A stretch of 7,922 nucleotides of DNA from Halococcaceae archaeon (lineage in GTDB: Archaea > Halobacteriota > Halobacteria > Halobacteriales > Halalkalicoccaceae): NCBI GenBank assembly GCA_007128515.1, contig SKXI01000051.1:1-7922 (forward strand). The letters run 5' to 3'. A program made the position numbers and the translations under genes. Position 1 is the first letter of the stretch, and each line of letters opens with the position of its first letter. Shown here piece after piece: positions 1 through 5,340 of this stretch. A model generated the notes under the pieces. The model made no database searches, was not told the origin of the DNA, and saw only the letters and a program-made list of their open reading frames with translations.

Positions 1-480
1 AAGATTCGGGTCATAGTTGAACGAAATGACGATCTCGGAGAGGACGTGCTGGGCGTACGACCGGAAGGTCGTCGCCCAGCGTTCCGTCGGAAACACGCAG
101 TCGTCACCCTGTTCCGTGGCGAGATCGACGAACAACCGAAGGATGGCTCTGCTGACGCTGGTGGTCAGCAGAGCCGCCGTCACCTGAATCCGGACGATCT
201 GTTCCTTCTCCGTCTGAAAGCTCCCAAGCCCGTACTGGGACTTCAACTCACGGAACAGCAGCTCTACGACCCATCGAGCACGGTATAGCGTCGAGACGTC
301 CTCGGGGCTGAACTTCCCACTTGGCAAGTTCGTGATGTACAACCGATAGCCGTCGTCGGCGTCCGCGATGAGGACGCCGACGACTCGAAACCGTTTGCTG
401 TCCCACGACCGCCTCTCGTTGTACTCTCGTCGCCGGAACCAGACCTCCATTCGTGTTCGGTTAAGACCGTAAGCGTCGAA
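1..480 (-). pseudogene. IS4-family (ISH8-like) transposase, N-terminally truncated remnant
   Basis: Reading the minus strand leftward gives an uninterrupted C-terminal transposase sequence that leaves the window at base 1. It contains the IS4 signature Y(2)R(3)E(6)K as YRARWVVELLFRELK, with Tyr at 285-283, the catalytic Glu at 264-262 and Lys at 243-241. It is preceded by the typical RFRVVGV and YRLYITNLP stretches and followed by FPTERWATTFRSYAQ, which resemble haloarchaeal ISH8-group transposases as I remember them. Such proteins are about 400 residues long and carry two Asp of the DDE triad further upstream; that half is absent here. Recognisable similarity starts near FDAYGLNRTR (480). 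The frame stays open to 564 but reads as low-complexity sequence without a transposase N-terminus. The element is therefore probably an inactive relic. GC is lower than in the neighbours (31 of 60 bases at 1-60). The family call is firm; the exact IS name is not determined. Confidence 0.85.
145..175. repeat. Perfect 12-bp inverted repeat inside the transposase remnant
   Basis: GGCTCTGCTGAC at 145-156 is exactly complementary in reverse to GTCAGCAGAGCC at 164-175, with a 7-base spacer. In the transposase mRNA this would form a stable 12-bp hairpin with a 7-nt loop, within the codons for the residues following the YREK motif. It is not a terminal inverted repeat of the element. Its function is unknown and it may be fortuitous. 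Confidence 0.8.
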
Positions 481-583
481 TGGCCGAGACTCAGGTGTTG
501 AACTGCTTGGTTCAGATGGTCGAATTCGTGCTCGTAGCCGGTTGGTTAGAGACTTCGATGCCCCTCAAATATTACTGGTGGTG
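481..583. other. AT-richer junction between IS remnant and chromosomal genes
   Basis: This stretch lies between the last recognisable transposase codons and the stop codon of the membrane-protein gene at 584. The part from 541 to 600 has only 26 G or C in 60 bases by hand count, far below the rest of the window. It should hold the deletion scar of the insertion sequence. I see no clear terminal inverted repeat or target duplication. One minus-strand frame from the TAA at 547-545 reads GYEHEFDHLNQAVQHLSLGH, which I do not recognise. Confidence 0.5.
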
Positions 584-823
584 TTAATCAAACACGGATG
601 GGGTTCCCACGAAGACGCCGAGCCCCCAGAGCGGTGCGCGTTCGTCCGCTCGTTTCACCGCGTCGAGATAGGTCCAGTAGCCGGCGCTCCCGGCGAGCAA
701 CAGGAGCGAGAAAACCAGGACGAGGACGACCTCGCCGGTGACCCACGCGAGCGCGATAGCGGACGGTTCGCTCGCGTCGACTGCACGGCCGACGTGGACG
801 GATGCGCCGGCGGAAACGGTCAT
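584..823 (-). CDS. Small single-helix membrane protein, unknown function
   Basis: A 79-residue protein starting MTVSAGASVHVG. It has a short polar N-terminus, one strongly hydrophobic segment at about residues 30-49 (VVLVLVFSLLLLAG in its core), then a charged stretch YLDAVKRADERAP and a less hydrophobic tail LWGLGVFVGTP. It has no cysteines or recognisable motif. The ATG at 823-821 overlaps the TGA of the upstream gene (822-820) in the ATGA arrangement, which decides this start and argues for translational coupling. A longer reading in the same frame, back to 1330, is Arg-rich antisense shadow and was not used. The partner is the unknown soluble protein at 820-1326, so the pair may be a membrane subunit with a cytoplasmic partner (inference). 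The stop lies next to the IS junction, but the gene looks complete. I do not recognise the family. Confidence 0.75.
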   Translation of the reverse strand: MTVSAGASVHVGRAVDASEPSAIALAWVTGEVVLVLVFSLLLLAGSAGYWTYLDAVKRADERAPLWGLGVFVGTPSVFD

Positions 824-1326
824 CCGAGAACCGACTCGGGGTGTTTCAGGTAGACGTCCTGGTCCACGGCGCGTTCGTAGACGCGATAGAGCGTGTCGAT
901 CGCGTCGTGATCGGGGCGAAACCGGATGTGCGGGGCGGTGTAGTAGCCCTTCGAAGTGACGAGGAAGAAGTAGAGCGTCCGGAGGCCCTTCGGCGTGACG
1001 TCGACGACGCCGATCGCCTCCCCGCCGAGGGCGTCGGAAAAGGACCCGAGCGCTCCGGCGATGTCGTCGTGGAGCCGTTCGTCCGGTCGGTCGAGCGTCG
1101 TCCCGAACGTCTGGTTGAGGAACGTACTCGTCGCCGCGAGAAACGGGTTCGAGTCGATGCCCGTGGGATCGACCTCGGAGAAGGACTCGTAGAGGTCGAC
1201 GAGCGTCGAGAGTTCCTCCCGGGTGAGCGCGATCGGCAGCACCGGCTCCCCGGCCGGGAGCGAGTGGTCGGGAAAGGTGTGCGAGCGCGGATCGGGCACC
1301 CGAGAGAACAGCTGATCGAGGCTCAT
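820..1326 (-). CDS. Conserved-type haloarchaeal soluble protein, unknown function
   Basis: A 168-residue protein (MSLDQLFSRV to HPESVLG) with an acidic composition and haloarchaeal codon use. It has no membrane segment, signal peptide or cysteine. An alpha-helical middle (about residues 35-100, with LTREELSTLVDLYESFSEVD) is followed by a beta-like core at 102-135 (GEAIGVVDVTPKGLRTLYFF, then TSKGYYTAPHIRF). The C-terminal helix is 139-158. I cannot assign a family or reaction. The gene ends in an ATGA overlap with the small membrane-protein gene 584-823, so the two are very likely co-translated. It is preceded by 91 bases of spacer after the ferredoxin gene and has its own TATA-like box, which suggests it starts a two-gene operon. 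Confidence is high that this is a gene and nil for function. Confidence 0.8.
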   Translation of the reverse strand: MSLDQLFSRVPDPRSHTFPDHSLPAGEPVLPIALTREELSTLVDLYESFSEVDPTGIDSNPFLAATSTFLNQTFGTTLDRPDERLHDDIAGALGSFSDALGGEAIGVVDVTPKGLRTLYFFLVTSKGYYTAPHIRFRPDHDAIDTLYRVYERAVDQDVYLKHPESVLG

Positions 1327-1349
1327 ACACGTGGTTCGTGACCGATCGG

Positions 1350-1356
1350 CAAAACG
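1350..1356 (-). promoter_or_regulatory. TATA-like box for the 820-1326 gene
   Basis: On the minus strand CGTTTTGC lies 25-28 bases before the ATG at 1326, counting the T-run at 1354-1351. That is the usual distance for a leaderless haloarchaeal transcript. The 8-bp palindrome CCGATCGG (1342-1349) sits between this box and the start. The call is based on composition and spacing only. Confidence 0.45.
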
Positions 1357-1417
1357 GTGGTGACGGTGAGAACCGCGACCGGACGACGGTGTCTGGGGGT
1401 CGGGACGACCCGAGCGG

Positions 1418-1759
1418 TTACCAGTCGACGCTGAGCGTCCCGTCGCCGTTCGGGTCGGGCGAGATCTCCTCGTTCGTCCGCCGGTCGACGACGTGGATCA
1501 CCCCCCGGTCCTTCTTCGCGGGACAGACCTCCGCGGCCTCGACGTTCGCCTCCAGGTCCGACTCGTCGATGAAGTAGGCTCGGGGTTTCGCGATCCCCGT
1601 AGTGAGATCGAGTTCCCAGTTGTCCGAGACCTCCGCACAGCGGCCCGCGCCGATGCACTTGTTCGCCTCGAAGATGATCTTGTAGGGCTTCTCCTCTATC
1701 GGCGGGGCGTTCGCCTCGCCGATCTCGCTCGGATCGATCGGGCCGTCTGCGTCGCTCAT
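1418..1759 (-). CDS. Three-cysteine ferredoxin, probably [3Fe-4S]
   Basis: A 113-residue acidic electron-carrier protein. After a disordered acidic leader (residues 1-24) comes the cluster-binding start KCIGAGRCAEV, with Cys35 and Cys41, and then Cys79-Pro80 in EVCPAKK. These are the only cysteines. The pattern C-x2-A-x2-C...C-P has Ala38 where a [4Fe-4S] ferredoxin would have its second Cys. That matches the small ferredoxins of actinobacterial cytochrome P450 systems that carry a [3Fe-4S] cluster. The cluster type follows from family knowledge; it has not been shown for this protein. It would act as a cytoplasmic one-electron donor; no redox partner (P450, reductase) is encoded nearby. The C-terminus, rich in Asp, Asn and Gly, fits halophilic solubility. 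The gene is 155 bases downstream of the cyclophilin gene and probably has its own promoter. Confidence 0.88.
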   Translation of the reverse strand: MSDADGPIDPSEIGEANAPPIEEKPYKIIFEANKCIGAGRCAEVSDNWELDLTTGIAKPRAYFIDESDLEANVEAAEVCPAKKDRGVIHVVDRRTNEEISPDPNGDGTLSVDW

Positions 1760-1914
1760 GGATCGGGAGAGGAAGCGATCTGGCTTTCGGGTTACGGTTC
1801 CGGTCGGTCGTCGGTCCGGATCCGCTCACGGTGGCTTCGGCGAGCGTGGGTCCGTGAGGTCCGCGGCGGCCGCGCGGCGCTCGGTAGCGACTCCGCGAGG
1901 AGAGGGGGTTCGGT

Positions 1915-2454
1915 TCAGTCGTGAACGGTGATCGACTCGATCTCGATCGGCGTCGTCGGCCTGTCGTCGCCGTCGGTGTCGGTCGAGCCGATCTCCCGGA
2001 CGACGTCCATCCCGTCGGTGACCTCGCCGAAGACCGAGTGACGGTCGTCGAGGTGCGGGGTGGCGTCGAGCGTGATGAAGAACTGCGAGCCGTTGGTGTC
2101 CGGGCCGCGGTTGGCCATCGAGAGCGTTCCCGCCGAGTCGTGACGGAGTTCGGGGTCGAACTCGTCGTCGAACGTGTAGCCCGGGCCGCCGCGGCCGGTG
2201 CCCTCGGGGTCCCCGGTCTGGATCATGAAGCCCTCGATCACGCGGTGGAACGGGACGCCGTCGTAGAGCGCGTCGCCGCGGGCCTCTCCGGAGTCCGGGT
2301 CCTCCCACGTGGTCGTCTCCGGGCCGGGTTCGTCGCTGGCCGCCGGGTCGTGTTCGGCCAGGTTGACGAAGTTCGCGACCGTCTCCGGGGCGCGTTCGTC
2401 GTACAGTTCGACCTCGATGTCGCCTTCCGTGGTGTGAATCGTCGCACTCGTCAT
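1915..2454 (-). CDS. Cyclophilin-type peptidyl-prolyl cis-trans isomerase
   Basis: This 179-residue single-domain cyclophilin catalyses cis-trans isomerisation of X-Pro bonds during protein folding. It has no signal peptide, so it is cytoplasmic. The active site is visible by alignment to human CypA: Arg71 in FHRVI, Phe76, Met77 and Gln79 in [25 protein letters not shown] at 113-128 with Gln124 and Phe126, Leu135, and His139 before VFGEV. The residue equivalent to CypA Trp121 is His134 (TPHLDD), which usually means weak cyclosporin binding without loss of activity. An acidic insertion at about residues 35-62 separates the first helix from the FHRV strand. It contains repeated Asp, Glu and Pro and looks like a haloarchaeal loop. 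A TATA-like box precedes the ATG, so it is probably transcribed on its own. Confidence 0.95.
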   Translation of the reverse strand: MTSATIHTTEGDIEVELYDERAPETVANFVNLAEHDPAASDEPGPETTTWEDPDSGEARGDALYDGVPFHRVIEGFMIQTGDPEGTGRGGPGYTFDDEFDPELRHDSAGTLSMANRGPDTNGSQFFITLDATPHLDDRHSVFGEVTDGMDVVREIGSTDTDGDDRPTTPIEIESITVHD

Positions 2455-2478
2455 GGCTCGCCGTTCGCGGGGCGTACC

Positions 2479-2484
2479 GATAAC
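2479..2484 (-). promoter_or_regulatory. TATA-like box for the cyclophilin gene
   Basis: TTATCG on the minus strand ends 25 bases before the ATG at 2454, the normal position for a leaderless archaeal promoter. There is no Shine-Dalgarno in the intervening sequence. Identified by spacing and composition only. Confidence 0.4.
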
Positions 2485-2527
2485 GCTGGTGATCGAACGT
2501 CACTCGACGGGGACCGGGGTGTCGCCG

Positions 2528-2773
2528 TCACCCCGCCTCCGTCGGTGGGTTGACCGCCACCGCGTCGAGGATGGCGGCGAGCCCGACGAGCGAGGCGGTC
2601 GCGAGCGCTCCGTGAGCCGGGACGACGGTCACCCGGGCGACCGATAGCGCGAGAACGAACGCGATCGGGATGGCGAGCAGCGTCAGGTCGGGTCGGGCGA
2701 CGGAGGCGAGGACGGTCGCGAGCGAGCCGAGGACGTCGTTTCGCTCGCGGACCTGCGGTAGGAGATCGCTCAC
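2528..2773 (-). CDS. Small two-helix membrane protein, unknown function
   Basis: An 81-residue protein with a polar, charged N-terminus (SDLLPQVRERNDVLG) and two hydrophobic segments, about residues 30-50 (LTLLAIPIAFVLALSVA) and 55-76 (GALATASLVGLAAILDAV), joined by a short VTVVPAH turn. This predicts a helical hairpin in the cytoplasmic membrane. The start is GTG at 2773-2771; no better ATG is available in frame. It is the most upstream member of the minus-strand group, is separated from the cyclophilin gene by 73 bases, and diverges from the hydrolase gene at 2874. The run TTTT (2811-2808 on the minus strand) is a possible TATA element with a short leader. I recognise no family and no catalytic residues. 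Small proteins of this shape are common in haloarchaeal genomes, which supports reality but not function. Confidence 0.7.
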   Translation of the reverse strand: MSDLLPQVRERNDVLGSLATVLASVARPDLTLLAIPIAFVLALSVARVTVVPAHGALATASLVGLAAILDAVAVNPPTEAG

Positions 2774-2873
2774 TGTCTGATCGGTTGCAGGTGGGGCTGC
2801 CAGTCGGAAAAGCGACGAGTCTGCACGGGCGTGCGTGCGGTAGGTTCATCCCACCGCCGTCCGCACTCGACGT

Positions 2874-3851
2874 ATGCCGAGTCCGGGATCGCACACCGCA
2901 GACCGCATCACGCTCGCACGACTTCCCTCGGGCGTCCCGATCGAGACGACCGTCCACACGTACAAGGGTGGCGACGCCGGGCCGACGCTTTACGTCCAGG
3001 CCGCACAGCACGGCCGCGAGGTCAACGGCTGTGAGGTGCTCCGGCGGCTCCACGACCGGCTCGACCCACTGGAGATGCGCGGGAAGCTCTTCGTCGTCCC
3101 GGTCGCCGATCCCCTCACCTTCGATTACGTCTCCTACACCACGCCCGAGATCCTCGACTCGATCAACCCGAACATGAACCGCGTCTGGCCGGGCGATCCG
3201 GAGGGGACGCTCCACTCGCGGATGGCCGCCCGGCTCTGGGAGTACGCGGGTGAAGCCGACGCGATCGTCGACCTCCACACCGGCGGGCCGACGATGCTCA
3301 CCCACGTCGTCTTCATGGAGGGCAACGAGGACTCACACGCGCTCGCCGAGGCGTTCGGCACGGACCTCCTGCTCGGGGAGGAAGCGGGAGAGGAGGCCGA
3401 CGAGGAGTGGGGCCAGCGAAACTTCGCCGGAAAGCTCCGCGTGGCCGCCACCCAGGAGGGGATCCCCTCGATCACGCCGGAACTCGCGTACAACAAGTGG
3501 CTCGTCGAGGAGGCGATCGAGATCGGTCTCCGGGGAATGGAGAACGTCCTCGTCGACCTCGACATGGTCGATGGAACGGTCGAAGAGAACGGGAAGACGA
3601 TCCTCGCGCGCAACCACCTCGGCCGGGTCCGGGCGGAGACCTCCGGGCTCTTCCGTGCGCACCCGGATCGCGAACTCGGCGAGCCACTGCGAGCGGGCGA
3701 TCCCCTCGGAACGCTCTACGACCCCGCGACCTACGAGGTACTCCAGGAGGCGACGGCCGACCGTGACGGCATCCTCTACTCGATCGCCCGCGAGGCGACC
3801 GTGACCGCGGGGGATAGTTTGGGAAACGTCGCGCTCGTCCGAGAGGAGTAA
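2874..3851 (+). CDS. Succinylglutamate desuccinylase/aspartoacylase family zinc hydrolase
   Basis: A 325-residue cytoplasmic enzyme of the M14-like AstE/AspA family, which hydrolyse N-acyl amino-acid or related amide bonds using one Zn2+. Visible motifs are QHGREVNG (residues 45-52; zinc ligands His46 and Glu49), NPNMNRVWPG (98-107; Arg103 is expected to bind the substrate carboxylate), IVDLHTGG (131-138; third zinc ligand His135) and ITPELAYN (200-207; Glu203 in the position of the catalytic Glu). The C-terminal part, about 245-322, looks like the beta-rich domain of the family (AETSGLFR, then GDPLGTLYDP). A very acidic loop at 167-180 is probably halophilic decoration. The substrate cannot be read from sequence, and no arginine-succinyltransferase or ectoine genes adjoin it. 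No Shine-Dalgarno precedes the ATG. It converges on the UspA gene with only 16 bases between stop codons. Confidence 0.88.
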   Translation: MPSPGSHTADRITLARLPSGVPIETTVHTYKGGDAGPTLYVQAAQHGREVNGCEVLRRLHDRLDPLEMRGKLFVVPVADPLTFDYVSYTTPEILDSINPNMNRVWPGDPEGTLHSRMAARLWEYAGEADAIVDLHTGGPTMLTHVVFMEGNEDSHALAEAFGTDLLLGEEAGEEADEEWGQRNFAGKLRVAATQEGIPSITPELAYNKWLVEEAIEIGLRGMENVLVDLDMVDGTVEENGKTILARNHLGRVRAETSGLFRAHPDRELGEPLRAGDPLGTLYDPATYEVLQEATADRDGILYSIAREATVTAGDSLGNVALVREE

Positions 3852-3867
3852 CGGAGCCGAACGGTCG

Positions 3868-4320
3868 TCACTCCTCCTCGACCGGCGTCTTCACGATCGT
3901 CACCGGTCGGTCCGCCATCGCGACGACCCGTTCGGCGACGCTCCCGAGCAGGCGCCGGTACTCGCCGGAGCGCTCTTTCGAGCCGACGACCGTCAATCCG
4001 ACGTCGGCCTCGTCCACGTACCGGAGGATCTCCTCGTGTGGGACGCCGTGACGGACGGTCGCCTCCGTGTCGACGCCGTGCCTCTCGGCCGTCTCGACGA
4101 TCACCTCGATCGCGTCGCGGCCGGCACGTTCGAGGGCGCTCTCGAGTCCCTCGAACTCGTGGACGTACTCGTCGCCGGGGTACGAGCCGTAGGCGTCGGT
4201 GTCGACGACGTAGAGCACATGGAGCGTCGCGTCGTATCGCCGGGCGGCGTCGATCGCGTGTTCGACCGCTCGTTCGGCGCCGACGCTCGCGTCGGTCGGT
4301 AGCAGAATCCTGTCGTACAT
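3868..4320 (-). CDS. Universal stress protein, UspA family
   Basis: A 150-residue single Usp domain: MYDRILLPTDAS with the conserved early Asp10, a Rossmann-like alternation of strands and helices, RHGVPHEEIL, and the C-terminal LLGSVAERVV then RPVTIVK. The start is taken at the ATG at 4320. An in-frame ATG 33 bases upstream (4353) would add CPGVVLRRGT, which has no family counterpart and overlaps the TATA-like box. The ATP-binding pattern of Usp proteins is G-x2-G-x9-G-S/T. Here Gly113, Gly126 and Ser127 fit, but the second Gly is Glu116 (GSKERSG), so nucleotide binding may be weak or absent. Such proteins are cytoplasmic dimers linked to stress survival; the specific role is unknown. The insertion YGSYPGDEYVHEF at 44-56 resembles other haloarchaeal members. 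Confidence 0.92.
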   Translation of the reverse strand: MYDRILLPTDASVGAERAVEHAIDAARRYDATLHVLYVVDTDAYGSYPGDEYVHEFEGLESALERAGRDAIEVIVETAERHGVDTEATVRHGVPHEEILRYVDEADVGLTVVGSKERSGEYRRLLGSVAERVVAMADRPVTIVKTPVEEE

Positions 4321-4350
4321 CGTTCCACGACGGAGTACGACCCCGGGACA

Positions 4351-4357
4351 CATATGC
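4351..4357 (-). promoter_or_regulatory. TATA-like box for the UspA gene
   Basis: CATATG (4351-4356, self-complementary) is the only A/T-rich block upstream of the UspA start, 31-36 bases before the ATG at 4320. This implies a leader of a few bases at most. The same block contains the rejected upstream ATG at 4353. Confidence 0.4.
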
Positions 4358-4419
4358 AGTTACCACGGCCGATCTACGACCGATCCGGGGTACGGCCGAC
4401 ACACGACGCGTTCAGGGTC

Positions 4420-4459
4420 GGTAATCCCCGGCGGGGACCGGGGCGTCAGCGTGATTACC
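4420..4459. promoter_or_regulatory. Nested inverted repeats upstream of the TIM-barrel gene
   Basis: GGTAATC at 4420-4426 is matched by GATTACC at 4453-4459. Inside it CCCCGG (4426-4431) is matched by CCGGGG (4438-4443), and CCCCG-G-CGGGG (4426-4436) is a further palindrome. The right outer arm ends 21 bases before the ATG at 4481, about where the TATA element should be. The arrangement could be an operator or a structured leader, lying between the divergent UspA and TIM-barrel genes. No regulator can be named. Confidence 0.4.
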
Positions 4460-4480
4460 CCGTGGCGGGTCTCACCGGGT

Positions 4481-5245
4481 ATGGAGATCGGGCTCACCGT
4501 GGGCGATTCGATCGACCGCATCGACGCGACCGCCTCCGGCTTCGAGTTCGTCGAGTTCGGCCTCGCGGAGGCCGCCGACGTACCCGAACGGATCGACGAC
4601 GACCGGCTTCGCACGACCCTCGAAGCGAACGACCTCGGCCTCCACGTCCACCTGCCGTTCGAGCAGGACGTCGCGACGCCCGTCCCCGAGATCAACGAGG
4701 CGATCGTCGCGTACCAGCGCCGGCTGCTCGAGTGGGCCGGCGGACTCGGGGCCCGGAAGGCCGTGCTTCACGGGGCGGTCCGGGACCCGCACGACACGGA
4801 CCTCCGGCCGACGACCGTCGACCAGCTGTCGGCGATCTCCAATATCGGTTCCGACACAGGGGTGGAGGTCGTCGTCGAGAACGTCGGCCACCAGCGGCGT
4901 GGCCTCCCGCTCTCGGTGCTCGGGAGGCTCGCCCGGGAGGCGGGCGCGAGCGTCTGTTTCGACGTCGGCCACGCCTACATGGAAGACGGCGAGGACGGCA
5001 TCGCCCGGTTCACGCGGGAGTACGGCGACCTGATCTCGCACCTCCACGTCCACGACGCGCGCGGCCGTGGTGACACCCACCTCCCGATCGGGGCGGGCGA
5101 GATCCGGTACGGCGAGCTAAGTGAGCGGCTCGACGGCTTCGACGGGACGGTCGCGGTCGAGGTGTTCACCGACGACGTCGACCTGCTCCGGGACACCGCT
5201 CGGCGGGTCGCTGACCACCTCGACACGTCGGCGTTCCGCGGGTGA
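4481..5245 (+). CDS. Endonuclease IV/xylose isomerase-like TIM-barrel metalloenzyme
   Basis: A 254-residue protein of the AP endonuclease family 2 / sugar-phosphate isomerase superfamily. Start chosen at MEIGLTVGDS (4481); an earlier ATG at 4451 would add ten residues that read through the upstream repeat. The metal-ligand series of endonuclease IV can be traced in order: His57 (HVHLPF), His97 (VLHGAV), Glu133 (VVENVG), Asp161 and His164 (CFDVGHAY), His187 or His189 (SHLHVHD), Asp198 and His200 (DTHLPIG) and Glu227 (AVEVF). The set is therefore complete for a di- or tri-metal site. Haloarchaeal proteins of this type are usually annotated as sugar phosphate isomerase/epimerase, and sequence alone does not separate a DNA-repair nuclease from a sugar isomerase. 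Length is slightly under that of bacterial Nfo (about 280). It stands alone, and its 3' end faces the TrpD2-like gene across 95 bases. Confidence 0.85.
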   Translation: MEIGLTVGDSIDRIDATASGFEFVEFGLAEAADVPERIDDDRLRTTLEANDLGLHVHLPFEQDVATPVPEINEAIVAYQRRLLEWAGGLGARKAVLHGAVRDPHDTDLRPTTVDQLSAISNIGSDTGVEVVVENVGHQRRGLPLSVLGRLAREAGASVCFDVGHAYMEDGEDGIARFTREYGDLISHLHVHDARGRGDTHLPIGAGEIRYGELSERLDGFDGTVAVEVFTDDVDLLRDTARRVADHLDTSAFRG

Positions 5246-5340
5246 GCCCCGATCCCGGGTATCGCCCACTCCACGGGTGAGTCGTCCCGCAAACCCATAC
5301 GATAAACGATATTTCGGGAGAGGAAACGGATCGCGGACCG
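5246..5340. other. Convergent intergenic spacer
   Basis: This spacer separates two stop codons facing each other (5245 and 5341). It holds an A/T-richer patch around 5290-5312 with the tandem ACGATAAACGATA. I see no strong GC hairpin followed by a T-run; the patch may serve as a terminator for either gene, but the evidence is weak. Confidence 0.3.

Noticed and set aside
460..547. Minus-strand peptide GYEHEFDHLNQAVQHLSLGH as a gene or as the missing transposase part in another frame
   Set aside because: It has no start codon nearby, does not resemble the DDE region of IS4 transposases that should precede FDAYGLNRTR, and overlaps the real transposase codons.
824..1330. N-terminal extension of the 79-residue membrane protein (a 248-residue reading)
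   Set aside because: Arg-rich, unlike haloarchaeal proteins, and in a shifted frame over the convincing 168-residue gene. The ATGA overlap gives a better start.
802..1341. Plus-strand open frame of 179 residues opposite the unknown gene
   Set aside because: Arg/Glu/Val composition of an antisense shadow, with no motif. The minus-strand frame has acidic haloarchaeal composition.
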